DNA of 64,000 nt from Stenotrophomonas sp. BIO128-Bstrain (GCF_030128875.1 NZ_CP124620.1:248001-312000), one strand, 5' to 3'; shown: positions 17,867-26,410, numbered from the stretch's first letter. The notes: a model not told the origin generated them from the letters alone. Program-made: numbers and translations.

Positions 17867-18871
17867 ATGAGCATCGAACAGCTGGCTGAAACCGCACAGG
17901 CCATGGTCGCCCCGGGCAAGGGCATCATCGCGATCGACGAATCCACCGGCACCATCGGCAAGCGCTTCGCCAGCGTCGGCCTGGAGAACACCGAGGAGAA
18001 CCGTCGCGCCTACCGCGAACTGCTGCTCACCACGCCCAAGCTGAACGAGCACATCTCCGGCGCGATCCTGTACGACGAGACCATCCGTCAGTCCACCAAG
18101 GACGGCGTCCCGTTCGCCAAGTACATGGCGGCCCAGGGCATCATCCCGGGCATCAAGGTCGACAAGGGCGCCCATGCCCTGGCCGGCTGCCCGGGCGAGC
18201 TGGTCACCGAAGGCCTGGACGGCCTGCGTGAGCGCCTGCAGGAGTACTACAAGCTGGGTGCGCGCTTCGCCAAGTGGCGTGCGGTCATCAATATCGGTGA
18301 AAGCATCCCCTCGGGCACCTGCATCGAGTCCAACGCCCACGCGCTGGCCCGTTACGCCGCGCTGTGCCAGGAATGTGGCCTGGTGCCGATGGTCGAGCCG
18401 GAAGTGATCATGGACGGCGACCACGACATCGAGACCTGCTACGAAGTCACCGAAGCCACCCTGCGTTCGCTGTTCGACGCGCTGTACCAGCAGAACGTGC
18501 TGCTGGAAGGCACCATCCTGAAGGCCTCGATGGTCATCTCCGGCAAGGGCTGCGAAGAGCAGGCCGACGTCGAGGAAGTGGCCGAGTCGACCGTGATGTG
18601 CCTCAAGAGCACCGTGCCGGCGATCCTGCCGGGCGTGGTGTTCCTGTCTGGTGGCCAGAGCGATGAGCAGTCCACCGCGCATCTGAACGCCATGAACCAG
18701 ATGGGCAACCTGCCGTGGCCGCTGAGCTTCTCCTACGGCCGCGCGATGCAGCAGGCCGCGCTGAAGCTGTGGGCCAAGGACACCAAGGCCAACGTCGCCA
18801 AGGCGCAGCAGACGATCTACGATCGCGCCAAGGAAAACGGCCAGGCCGCCCTGGGCAAGTGGAACGGCTGA
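17867..18871 (+). CDS. class I fructose-bisphosphate aldolase (eukaryote-like)
   Basis: The 334-residue enzyme splits fructose 1,6-bisphosphate. It closely follows the animal/plant class I type: APGKGIIAIDESTGTIGKRF at the N-terminus, GLDGLRERLQEYYKLGARFAKWR, PEVIMDGDHDIETC, the Schiff-base lysine in LLEGTILKASM, and the phosphate site FLSGGQSDEQS with FSYGRAMQ. It lacks the roughly 25-residue C-terminal tail ending in tyrosine found in animal aldolases. AGGAAG precedes the ATG, and a strong terminator follows the stop. It closes the gap-pgk-pyk-aldolase cluster. Confidence 0.94.
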   Translation: MSIEQLAETAQAMVAPGKGIIAIDESTGTIGKRFASVGLENTEENRRAYRELLLTTPKLNEHISGAILYDETIRQSTKDGVPFAKYMAAQGIIPGIKVDKGAHALAGCPGELVTEGLDGLRERLQEYYKLGARFAKWRAVINIGESIPSGTCIESNAHALARYAALCQECGLVPMVEPEVIMDGDHDIETCYEVTEATLRSLFDALYQQNVLLEGTILKASMVISGKGCEEQADVEEVAESTVMCLKSTVPAILPGVVFLSGGQSDEQSTAHLNAMNQMGNLPWPLSFSYGRAMQQAALKLWAKDTKANVAKAQQTIYDRAKENGQAALGKWNG

Positions 18872-18894
18872 TTCACGCCTGACCACCGTCAACG

Positions 18895-18922
18895 AAAACG
18901 CCGGCCTTGTGCCGGCGTTTTT
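18895..18922 (+). terminator. terminator after the aldolase gene
   Basis: The stem AAAACGCCGGC / GCCGGCGTTTT with a 5-base loop runs into TTTTTG. It is a strong intrinsic terminator 23 bp after the stop. Confidence 0.9.
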
Positions 18923-18998
18923 GTTTGGGCGGGCCAGTGGTGCGCACATGCACGCGTGGTCTGGCACGATGCGATCCATCTTCGCGTGGATGGATCCC

Positions 18999-20429
18999 AT
19001 GGTCGTACGTCTCTGTGTCTCGCTGTGCGTAGTGCCATGGCTGCTGGGGAGCGCACCAGCGTACGCAGTGGCGCCGCGCGGCTTTGATGTACTGCATTAC
19101 GACGTCGCGCTGGTGCCCGACATCGCCAACAAGCGCGTCACCGGGCAGCAGACGCTGCGGTTCAGAGCCGAGCAGGAACTGCGCGCAGTGACCCTGGACA
19201 GCGGTTCGCTCAAAGTGACGGCCGTGATGCAGGGGGATCGCGCGCTGGCCTTCGAGCAGCACGCGGCGAAGGTGCAGATCACGCTGGCCGAACCACTCGC
19301 GCGGGGAGCCACCGCCAGCGTGACGATCCGCTATCAGGGCGAACCGCCGTATGGCCTGGAATTCGCGCCCGAGCGCGATGAGGTCTACACGATTTTCTCT
19401 ACCAGCCAGTGGATGCCCTCGGTGGATGCCCCCGAGGAGCGCGCCACGCTGGACCTGTCCGTGACCCTGCCGGCGGGCCTGCTGGCTGCCGGCACCGGTC
19501 GCGCGCTGCCGGTACGCACGCTTCCCGATGGGCGCATCGAACATCGCTGGCAGCTCAAGACGCCGATGCCGGGGTATGTCTATGGCTTCACGGCCGGCCG
19601 CTATCAGGAAGCGACGCAGCGCCATGGCGCGACCGGCTTGCGGTTCCTGTCCATGCAGCGGTCGCCCGAGCAGCTGCAGCGCGTGTTCACCGCTACGGGC
19701 GAGATGCTCGACTTCTTCGCCGACCGCGCCGGCCTGCCGTATCGCGGCGACTACCAGCAGGCGCTGGTGGCCCGCACGATCGGACAGGAGATGGCCGGGT
19801 TGTCGCTGATGTCCGAGCGCTATGGCCAGCAACTGCTGGAGGATCCCACCCAGACCGCCTTGATGGCACACGAAGCCGCGCATCAGTGGTGGGGCAACCG
19901 GGTGACCTGCGCCGGCTGGGAGCATTTCTGGCTCAACGAGGGCATGGCCAACTTCATGACCGCCGCCTACCTCCAGCACGCGCAGGGAGAGGCGGCCTAC
20001 CAGGCGCAGGTGACGATCTGGCGCACGCGGCTGGAGGCGCTGCGTGCCAAGGGGGCGGATCACGCGCTGGTGTATGCCGACTGGAGCGCGCCGAGCGGCG
20101 ATGACCGCGCGGTCGTGTACCAGAAGGGCGCCTACGTCCTGCACCTGCTGCGCGTGGAAATGGGCGAGGCCGCGTTCTGGCGCGGCATCCATGACTACAC
20201 GCAGGCCAACGATGGACGCTCGGTGGTGACCGTCGATTTCCAGCGGGCGATGGAAGCAGCGGCCGGCCGCTCATTGCAGCCGTTCTTCGCCCAGTGGGTC
20301 TATGGCGTGGGCGAAGGTGTCAGTGCGCCGCCGCCGGCGGCAGCCCCAACGCCAGCGGTGCGAAGATCGCCGAGGTCGAGGGTTCCACCGGCTGCCCCAG
20401 TGCAGCCAGCGCCGACTGGTACGCCTTGA
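18999..20429 (+). CDS. M1 family aminopeptidase-like zinc metallopeptidase, exported
   Basis: The 476-residue protein has a signal peptide (MVVRLCVSLCVVPWLLGSA, cut near AYA), an N-terminal beta domain, and the zinc site HEAAH at 291-295 with the third ligand Glu314 in WLNEG. The usual GxMEN exopeptidase motif is altered to GQEMAG (262-267); its glutamate can still be aligned. It lacks the large C-terminal helical domain of PepN and ends soon after the catalytic domain. The last 36 residues or so (VSAPPPAAAP onwards, P/A/R-rich) are read from DNA antisense to the macrodomain gene and look like read-through. ATGs at 18969 and 18990 are alternative starts. An 8-bp inverted repeat (GATCCATC...GATGGATC, 18973-18996) sits just upstream. 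Confidence 0.85.
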   Translation: MVVRLCVSLCVVPWLLGSAPAYAVAPRGFDVLHYDVALVPDIANKRVTGQQTLRFRAEQELRAVTLDSGSLKVTAVMQGDRALAFEQHAAKVQITLAEPLARGATASVTIRYQGEPPYGLEFAPERDEVYTIFSTSQWMPSVDAPEERATLDLSVTLPAGLLAAGTGRALPVRTLPDGRIEHRWQLKTPMPGYVYGFTAGRYQEATQRHGATGLRFLSMQRSPEQLQRVFTATGEMLDFFADRAGLPYRGDYQQALVARTIGQEMAGLSLMSERYGQQLLEDPTQTALMAHEAAHQWWGNRVTCAGWEHFWLNEGMANFMTAAYLQHAQGEAAYQAQVTIWRTRLEALRAKGADHALVYADWSAPSGDDRAVVYQKGAYVLHLLRVEMGEAAFWRGIHDYTQANDGRSVVTVDFQRAMEAAAGRSLQPFFAQWVYGVGEGVSAPPPAAAPTPAVRRSPRSRVPPAAPVQPAPTGTP

Positions 20430-20919
20430 ACGTCGCCGCGTTGTAGGCCACCAGGATGATCCGGCGCGGCTGGCGGTGCGAGCGCTGCCAGGTCAGGGTC
20501 TCGGTGGCGGCGATGTGCGCAGCCTGGTGCAGCGGATAGCCGAACACCCCGCAGCTGATGGCCGGGAACGCGATCGATTCCACGTCCAGCTTCTCGGCCA
20601 GCTGCAGCGACTTCCAATAACAGTTGGCCAGCAGTGCCGGCTCATCGCGCAGGCCGTCCTGCCAGACCGGGCCGACGGTGTGGAACACATGCTTTGCCGG
20701 CAGATTGAAGGCCGGTGTCTGGCGGACCTCGCCGGTCGGGCAGCGCATGCCCGGGCGGATCTCCGGCAGGGCACGGCAGGCGTCGAGCAACTGCGGGCCG
20801 GCCGCGCGATGGATCGCGCCGTCCACGCCGCCGCCGCCCAGCAGGGATTCGTTGGCCGCATTGACGATCGCATCCACCGCCAGGGTCGTGATGTCGCCCT
20901 GCCACACTTCGATCTTCAT
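20320..20919 (-). CDS. macrodomain protein, O-acetyl-ADP-ribose deacetylase type
   Basis: The 199-residue protein carries a complete MacroD/YmdB-type macrodomain: VDAIVNAANESLLGGGGVDG near the N-terminus, AIHRAAG, and SIAFPAISCGVFGYP with the phosphate-binding loop. Such enzymes remove ADP-ribose from acidic residues or deacetylate O-acetyl-ADP-ribose. AAGGAG precedes the ATG by 7 bases. Compared with about 175 residues for the core fold, it has a 25-residue C-terminal tail (PVEPSTSAIFAPLALGLPP). Its last 110 bp overlap the 3' end of the convergent M1 peptidase gene. Between this gene and cysK (20920-21104) no further gene is visible. Confidence 0.9.
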   Translation of the reverse strand: MKIEVWQGDITTLAVDAIVNAANESLLGGGGVDGAIHRAAGPQLLDACRALPEIRPGMRCPTGEVRQTPAFNLPAKHVFHTVGPVWQDGLRDEPALLANCYWKSLQLAEKLDVESIAFPAISCGVFGYPLHQAAHIAATETLTWQRSHRQPRRIILVAYNAATFKAYQSALAALGQPVEPSTSAIFAPLALGLPPAAAH

Positions 20920-21104
20920 GCGTACCGCTCCTTACTCACTGTTACCGGGTCCATACAACGGAATGACGTGCCTGACCTGCACGGTACCCGGCAGGACATC
21001 TAGGCTGCGTCATCATCGTCTCAGGCAGTGCGACCCGCCCGAGCGCTGGCTGACCTTCACACGATGCCGCCGGATCGCTTCACCGCAGATGAAGCGCCGC
21101 ATGC

Positions 21105-21132
21105 AAAACGCCCGCCGGTCAGGGCGGGCGTT
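21105..21132 (-). terminator. terminator after cysK
   Basis: On the minus strand, AACGCCCGCC / GGCGGGCGTT with a 6-base loop ends in TTTT. It lies 26 bp after the cysK stop. Confidence 0.8.
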
Positions 21133-21157
21133 GCGTTCTTCCGGACCAACGGGGGGA

Positions 21158-22117
21158 TCAGGGCAGACCGGCCAGCCAGTCGTCGTCGGAGCCTTCATTG
21201 ATATCGGCAAACAGCGGGGTGGAGAAGTAGCGCTCGCCGGTGTCGGGCAGCATCGCCAGGATCACCGACCCCGGCGCGGCCTTGGCCGCGATGTCCAGCG
21301 CGCTGGCAACGGTGGCGCCGGCCGAGACGCCGACGAAAATGCCTTCCTCGGCCGCCAGCCGGCGCGAGGTCTCGATCGCCCGTGCATCGTCGATGGTCAG
21401 CAGTTCGTCGTAGACGCCGCGGTTGAGCACCTCCGGCACGAAGTCCGGGGTCCAGCCCTGGATCTTGTGCGGCTTCCACTCATCGCCCTTGAGCAGGGCG
21501 GCGCCTTCGGGCTCGGTGGCGACGATGCGGGTTTCCGGGCGGGCGACCTTGAGCACCTCGCCGACCCCGGTCAGGGTGCCACCGGTGCCCCAGCCGGTCA
21601 CGAAGTAATCCAGCCGCTTGCCGGCGAAATCGCGCAGGATTTCCGGGGCGGTCGTGTTGCGGTGATAGGCCGGGTTGGCCGGGTTGGCGAACTGGCTGGC
21701 CAGGAACCAGCCATGTTCCTCGGCCAGTTCCTTCGCCCGGCGCACCATGCCCGAGCCGCGCTCGGCGGCCGGGGTCAGGATCACCTTGGCGCCATAGGCG
21801 CGCATCAGCTTGCGGCGCTCGATGGAGAAGGTCTCCACCATGGTGGCCACGAACTTGTAGCCGCGCGCGGCGGCCACCATGGCCAGGGCCACGCCGGTGT
21901 TGCCCGAGGTCGCCTCCACGATGGTGTCGCCCGGCTTGAGCAGGCCCTTGGCCTCGGCGTCGAGAATGATCGCCAGCGCCAGCCGGTCCTTGACCGAGCC
22001 GCCGGGGTTGAACGACTCGACCTTGGCATACAGGGTGACGTGCTCGGGGGCGAGACGGTGCAGGCGCACCACCGGGGTGTTGCCGATGGTGTCCAGGATG
22101 GAGTCGTACAGGGCCAT
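21158..22117 (-). CDS. cysK: cysteine synthase A (O-acetylserine sulfhydrylase)
   Basis: The 319-residue PLP enzyme makes cysteine from O-acetylserine and sulfide. Visible motifs are the PLP lysine in NPGGSVKDR, the substrate loop EATSGNTGVALA, the phosphate-binding GWGTGGTLTGVG, and the C-terminal serine motif GVSAGA with PDTGERYFST. The length is typical of CysK; CysM is usually shorter and carries different loop residues. GGAG precedes the ATG (22115-22117). It is divergent from a CysB-type regulator, its probable activator. A terminator follows. Confidence 0.95.
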   Translation of the reverse strand: MALYDSILDTIGNTPVVRLHRLAPEHVTLYAKVESFNPGGSVKDRLALAIILDAEAKGLLKPGDTIVEATSGNTGVALAMVAAARGYKFVATMVETFSIERRKLMRAYGAKVILTPAAERGSGMVRRAKELAEEHGWFLASQFANPANPAYHRNTTAPEILRDFAGKRLDYFVTGWGTGGTLTGVGEVLKVARPETRIVATEPEGAALLKGDEWKPHKIQGWTPDFVPEVLNRGVYDELLTIDDARAIETSRRLAAEEGIFVGVSAGATVASALDIAAKAAPGSVILAMLPDTGERYFSTPLFADINEGSDDDWLAGLP

Positions 22118-22269
22118 GGGGATGCTCCGGAAAAGTCGTTGCCGCCCGGGAGGCCGAGCGGCAGGGGAGGCTCGGGCCGGTGGTGGCGCAGGGCGCCCGC
22201 TTGCGGCCGGGCCGGGGTCGGTCAGACCGTACCGCCGGCATATGACCGCGCGAAATGACCTGATTACCT

Positions 22270-22292
22270 TCTTAAACAACGTTTGGTTATAA
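22270..22292. promoter_or_regulatory. possible CysB-type control region between cysK and the LysR gene
   Basis: An AT-rich island (CTTAAACAACGTTTGG then TTATAAG) stands out in the otherwise GC-rich 238-bp divergent region. Its ends form CTTA/TAAG, and it includes a GGTTATA element like known CysB half-sites. The assignment rests mainly on position. Confidence 0.35.
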
Positions 22293-22355
22293 GCTGGTGA
22301 CGGCATTTGCCCTACAGTCGGATGGCCCCCTCTCCATGCGCCGTATCGCCCGCCC

Positions 22356-23339
22356 ATGACGCTGACCCAACTTCGCTATCTGGTCGCCATCGCCGACGCC
22401 GAGCTGAACATCACGCTGGCGGCGTCCCGCGTGCACGCCACCCAGCCCGGCCTGTCCAAGCAGCTCAAGCAGCTGGAGGATGAACTGGGCTTTCTGCTGT
22501 TCGTACGCAAGGGCCGCAGCCTGGAAGCGGTGACCCCGGCCGGGGTGGAAGTGATCGGCCGCGCCCGCGCCGTCCTCGGCGAAGCGAACAATATCCGGAC
22601 CTATGCGGCCAACCAGCGCCGCGAGAGCCAGGGCCAGCTGGTGCTCACCACCACCCATACCCAGGCGCGCTTCGTGCTGCCGCCGGCGGTGGCGCGGATC
22701 AAGCAGGCCTACCCGCAGGTCAGCGTGCACCTGCAGCAGGCCGCCGAAAGCGATGCGCTGGACCTGCTCAGCCAGGGCGATGCGGACATCGCCATCATCA
22801 GCACCGCCGGTGGTGAGCCCACTGCCGGCCTGGCCATTCCGCTGTACCGCTGGCGCCGGCTGGTGCTGGTGCCACGTGGGCACGCGCTGGACCGCCCAGG
22901 TGCCGCGCCGGATCTGCAGGCGCTCGCCAGCCATCCACTGATCAGCTACGAATCCTCCACCCGCGGGAGCTCCTCGCTCCAGCGCGCCTTCGCCAGCGCC
23001 GGGCTGACCCCGGATATCGCGCTGACCGCGCTCGATGCGGACCTGATCAAGACCTATGTACGTACCGGGCTGGGCGTGGGCCTGCTCGCGGAAATGGCGG
23101 TCAACGCCAGCGATGAAGACCTGCGCGCCTGGCCGGCCCCGGCCCCGATCGACGAGTGCATCGCCTGGGCGGTGCTGCCGCGCGACCGCGTACTGCGCGA
23201 CTACGCGCTGGAGTTGGTGCACGTGCTGGCCCCGCAGATCGACACCCGCGACCTGCGCCGGGTGATCGACGGCAACCAGGAGGCCAACTGGCCGTTGCCG
23301 CCGACCTGGGAATCGCTGACGCAGACCATCACCGTCTGA
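22356..23339 (+). CDS. cysB: CysB-type LysR family transcriptional regulator
   Basis: The 327-residue protein begins with a LysR helix-turn-helix (MTLTQLRYLVAIADAELNIT, then ATQPGLSKQLKQLEDELGF). It continues with the CysB/Cbl type of effector domain: TTTHTQARFVLPP, where CysB binds sulfate or N-acetylserine, then ESDALDLLSQGDADIAI, and DADLIKTYVRTGLGVGLLAEMA. CysB regulators switch on sulfate assimilation and cysteine synthesis under sulfur limitation. Its position divergent from cysK fits. The stop codon lies in the loop of a 16-bp perfect hairpin. Confidence 0.9.
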   Translation: MTLTQLRYLVAIADAELNITLAASRVHATQPGLSKQLKQLEDELGFLLFVRKGRSLEAVTPAGVEVIGRARAVLGEANNIRTYAANQRRESQGQLVLTTTHTQARFVLPPAVARIKQAYPQVSVHLQQAAESDALDLLSQGDADIAIISTAGGEPTAGLAIPLYRWRRLVLVPRGHALDRPGAAPDLQALASHPLISYESSTRGSSSLQRAFASAGLTPDIALTALDADLIKTYVRTGLGVGLLAEMAVNASDEDLRAWPAPAPIDECIAWAVLPRDRVLRDYALELVHVLAPQIDTRDLRRVIDGNQEANWPLPPTWESLTQTITV

Positions 23340-23356
23340 CGACGGTGATGGTCTGC
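23321..23356 (+). terminator. 16-bp perfect hairpin spanning the cysB stop codon
   Basis: GCAGACCATCACCGTC (23321-23336) pairs with GACGGTGATGGTCTGC (23341-23356). The 4-base loop TGAC contains the TGA stop. There is no T-run, so it may be a 3'-end stabiliser or attenuator rather than a simple terminator. Confidence 0.6.
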
Positions 23357-23391
23357 CCGCGCATTCCCCCTCTACCCCGCGCCGTTGGCGC

Positions 23392-23417
23392 GCCCCCTTC
23401 AACAGAAGGGGGCTTTT
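23392..23417 (+). terminator. intrinsic terminator after cysB
   Basis: The stem GCCCCCTTC / GAAGGGGGC with an AACA loop is followed by TTTTCTCC. It lies 53 bp beyond the cysB stop. Confidence 0.75.
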
Positions 23418-23524
23418 CTCCAGAGGGTTGAGGGGTTCGGTGGGGTGCTTCGAGAAGGCCACTGCGACGGTTGGTCGCAGGGTTTCGGGCTGCCCGGCGC
23501 ACGGTCGGGCGCTACCATGACGGG

Positions 23525-24034
23525 GTGAACGTCCGCCGTCGCCCGTATGCCGTTTTTCTGCAGCTTGCCTTCGTGGCGACGCTGCTGATGGCGCTGGCGC
23601 CGCTGCTCAGCCGCTGGCAGCAGGCGCATGCCGGGGCGCCGGTGATGCTGATGCCGACCGGCATGACCCACGCGCTGCCTGCGCCGCCGGATGCGCACGC
23701 GGGGCACGGCATGCAGCACGACATCGCGCAGCGCGACGTGCACCACCACGACATGCAGCAGCACGACATGGCGATGCAGCCCATGCCGACGCACGCCCTG
23801 CCAAGCGCCCACGACACCCCCGCATCGTCGCCACCGATGAGCGAGCATGCCGGGCATGGCGACGCCTGCGAGTACTGCATGATGGCTTCGCGGCTGATGC
23901 CGTGGCTGGCGGTGCTGATCCTGCTGTTGCCGGCGATGCCGGTGATCGCACCGCGCGTGCTGCGCGCGGTCCCCACGCCTCGCAGCCTGCGCTGGCCGGC
24001 CCACGCCGCGCGCGGCCCGCCCGCCATCTCCTGA
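23525..24034 (+). CDS. DUF2946-like His/Met-rich membrane protein, copper-linked
   Basis: The 169-residue protein has an N-terminal membrane helix (AVFLQLAFVATLLMALAPL), a periplasmic stretch rich in His and Met (HAGHGMQHD, HHHDMQQHDM, HAGHGDACEYC), then a second helix (WLAVLILLLPAMPVIA) and a basic tail. The CEYC pair and the His/Met run look like copper ligands. DUF2946 proteins usually lie next to copper TonB receptors, as here (71 bp upstream of one). GTG at 23525 is the chosen start; no ATG in frame gives a sensible N-terminus. A copper-binding role is inference. Confidence 0.72.
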   Translation: MNVRRRPYAVFLQLAFVATLLMALAPLLSRWQQAHAGAPVMLMPTGMTHALPAPPDAHAGHGMQHDIAQRDVHHHDMQQHDMAMQPMPTHALPSAHDTPASSPPMSEHAGHGDACEYCMMASRLMPWLAVLILLLPAMPVIAPRVLRAVPTPRSLRWPAHAARGPPAIS

Positions 24035-24104
24035 AACCACCGCCCTTCCTGCCCGTGTCGCCGTGATGGCGGCGCGTGCCTGCGTGTTTTTCTGGAGTTC
24101 CACC

Positions 24105-26162
24105 ATGACCGTTTCTTCCCGCAGCGCGGGCGCACTGACGCGCCTGTCTGTTTCCCTGTCGCTGGCCCTGGTCGCGCTGCCGCTGCATGCGGCCAATGAC
24201 GATGCCCGCACCCTCGATACGCTGGTGGTCACCGCCACCGCACCGTCCTCACCGCTGCACTGGGTCACCGATCCGCGCCTGCCGCGGCAGCCGGTGCCGG
24301 CCAGCGATGGCGCCGATTACCTGAAGACGGTTCCCGGCTTCGCCGCGGTCCGCAACGGCGGCACCAACGGCGATCCGGTGCTGCGCGGCATGTTCGGCTC
24401 GCGCCTGAACATCGTCAGCAACGAAGGCAACCTGATCGGCGCGTGTCCCTCGCGGATGGACAACCCGCTGTCCTATATCGCCCCGGAAACCTTCGACCGG
24501 CTGACCATCATCAAGGGGCCGCAGAGCGTGCGCTGGGGCGCCGGTGCCTCGGCCGGGACAGTGCGCTTCGAACGCGACACGCCACGTTTCGATCAACCGG
24601 GCCTGGACATCAACGCCAGCGCGCTGGTCGGCTCGCGCAACCGCAACGACCAGGTGCTCGATCTCACCGCCGGCGCATCGCCGGGCTATGTGCGCGTCAA
24701 CGGCAACCGCTCCGAATCGGATGACTACAAGGACGGCAACGGCGATGTGGTGCCCTCCAGGTGGCGCAAGTGGAACAGCGATGTCGCGGTCGGCTGGACG
24801 CCCGACGCCGATACCGTGCTGGAGCTGTCGGCCGGCACCGGCGATGCGATCGCGCGCTACGCCGGCCGCGGCATGGACGGTGCCGCGTTCAAGCGCACCA
24901 GCTACGCCGCCCGCTTCGAGAAGGACAACCTGCCCGGTGCCTGGGACAAGCTGCAGGCCAACCTGTACTACAACGACGCCGACCACGTGATGGACAACTA
25001 CACGCTGCGCACGCCGAACCCGGCCAGCAGCATGCCGATGCCGATGGCCTCCAATGTCGATCGCCGCACCACCGGTGGCCGTATCGCTTCGGAATGGCGC
25101 TGGCAGGACATCGCCATCGTGGCCGGCGTGGATGCGCAGGACAGCCGTCATCGCAGCCGCAACGCGATGGGTCGCAACGTGTACCGCCAGCAGCCGTGGC
25201 GTACCGATGCACGCTTGGAGAACCTCGGGGCGTTCACCGAGATCACCCTGGGCGAGGGCACTGCGCAACGCTGGGTCGGTGGCCTGCGCATCGACCGCGC
25301 CGAAGTGAAGGACGAGCGTGCCACCGCCGGCATGATGGCGATGCCCAATCCGACCGCCGGGCAGACCCGTCGCGAGAACCTGGGCAGCGGCTTCGTCCGG
25401 TTCGAGCGCGACATCGCGCCCGCGTTGACCTGGTATGCCGGCATCGGCCACAGCGAGCGCATGCCCGACTACTGGGAGCTGTTCTCGCCCGATCTCGGCC
25501 CGGTGGGCGCGATCAACGCCTTCACCGGTGTGCAGCCGGAGAAGACCACCCAGCTCGATCTGGGCCTGCAGTACCGTACCGATCGCCTCAACGCCTGGGT
25601 CTCGGCGTATGCCGGGCGCCTCCAGGACTACATCCTGTTCACCTACCGCGACGGCGGCATGATGGGCAGCAGCAGCCAGGCCACCAACGTCGACGCGCGC
25701 ATCGCCGGTGCCGAGGCGGGTGCGGAATGGCAGCTGGCCCGGCAGTGGAAGCTCGGCGGCACACTGGCCTACGCCTGGGGCGAGAACCGAACCGACGGCG
25801 GCGCGCTGCCGCAGATGCCGCCGCTGGAAGCCCGGTTCAGCACGGCCTGGGAAGGCGAGCGCTGGAGCGTGGGGGCCCTGGCGCGTGCCGTGTCCCGCCA
25901 GGGGCGCGTGGCAGCCGGGCAGGGCAACGTGGTCGCCCGCGATCTGGGCCCCAGCGCCGGCTTCGCCACCCTGGCCTTGAACGCCAGCTACCGGGTCAAC
26001 GCAGCGCTGCTGGTCAGTGCCGGCGTGGACAACCTGTTCGACCGCACCTACAGCGAGCACCTGAACCTGGCCGGCAGCGCCGATTTCGGCTTCCCGGCCG
26101 ACCCGGTGCGCATCAACGAGCCCGGCCGCACCGCCTGGCTGAAAGTGAACTATCGTTACTGA
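24105..26162 (+). CDS. TonB-dependent copper receptor (OprC/NosA-like)
   Basis: The 685-residue outer-membrane receptor has a signal peptide ending near LHAA, a TonB box (LDTLVVTAT), and a plug domain with VLRGMFGSRLNIVSNEGN and GACPSRMDNPLSYIAPE. The 22-strand barrel ends in WLKVNYRY. The cysteine/methionine plug motif (GACPSRMDNP) and Met clusters (MPMPMASN, MMAMPNP) are those of OprC/NosA copper receptors. GGAG at 24094-24097 sets the ATG at 24105. It follows the DUF2946-like gene by 71 bp in the same direction, so they are probably one copper operon. No copper-responsive operator was recognised. Confidence 0.9.
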   Translation: MTVSSRSAGALTRLSVSLSLALVALPLHAANDDARTLDTLVVTATAPSSPLHWVTDPRLPRQPVPASDGADYLKTVPGFAAVRNGGTNGDPVLRGMFGSRLNIVSNEGNLIGACPSRMDNPLSYIAPETFDRLTIIKGPQSVRWGAGASAGTVRFERDTPRFDQPGLDINASALVGSRNRNDQVLDLTAGASPGYVRVNGNRSESDDYKDGNGDVVPSRWRKWNSDVAVGWTPDADTVLELSAGTGDAIARYAGRGMDGAAFKRTSYAARFEKDNLPGAWDKLQANLYYNDADHVMDNYTLRTPNPASSMPMPMASNVDRRTTGGRIASEWRWQDIAIVAGVDAQDSRHRSRNAMGRNVYRQQPWRTDARLENLGAFTEITLGEGTAQRWVGGLRIDRAEVKDERATAGMMAMPNPTAGQTRRENLGSGFVRFERDIAPALTWYAGIGHSERMPDYWELFSPDLGPVGAINAFTGVQPEKTTQLDLGLQYRTDRLNAWVSAYAGRLQDYILFTYRDGGMMGSSSQATNVDARIAGAEAGAEWQLARQWKLGGTLAYAWGENRTDGGALPQMPPLEARFSTAWEGERWSVGALARAVSRQGRVAAGQGNVVARDLGPSAGFATLALNASYRVNAALLVSAGVDNLFDRTYSEHLNLAGSADFGFPADPVRINEPGRTAWLKVNYRY

Positions 26163-26169
26163 GCCTCAC

Positions 26170-26201
26170 GGCCGGGCGGGGGCCAAGCCTCCCGCCCGGC
26201 C
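26170..26201 (+). terminator. hairpin after the copper receptor gene
   Basis: The 11-bp stem GGCCGGGCGGG / CCCGCCCGGCC has a 10-base loop and lies 8 bp after the stop. It lacks a T-run. Confidence 0.5.
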
Positions 26202-26410
26202 TCTGCCGCTGCCGGGCGCGACCACCCGGCGCCGCCCGCGCATTTCGACATGCGTCGATACATGGCGATACATCCGGTGCAGGCCCCAGCACGGAAAGGC
26301 TTTCGCCCGTCACCAGCGGATGTGAAGAGGCCGGTAAACGCTTGGCACATATGCCCCGGCTCGACCCCTCTATACACTCGGCGGTCGAGAAACAACCGGG
26401 AATGGATTAC

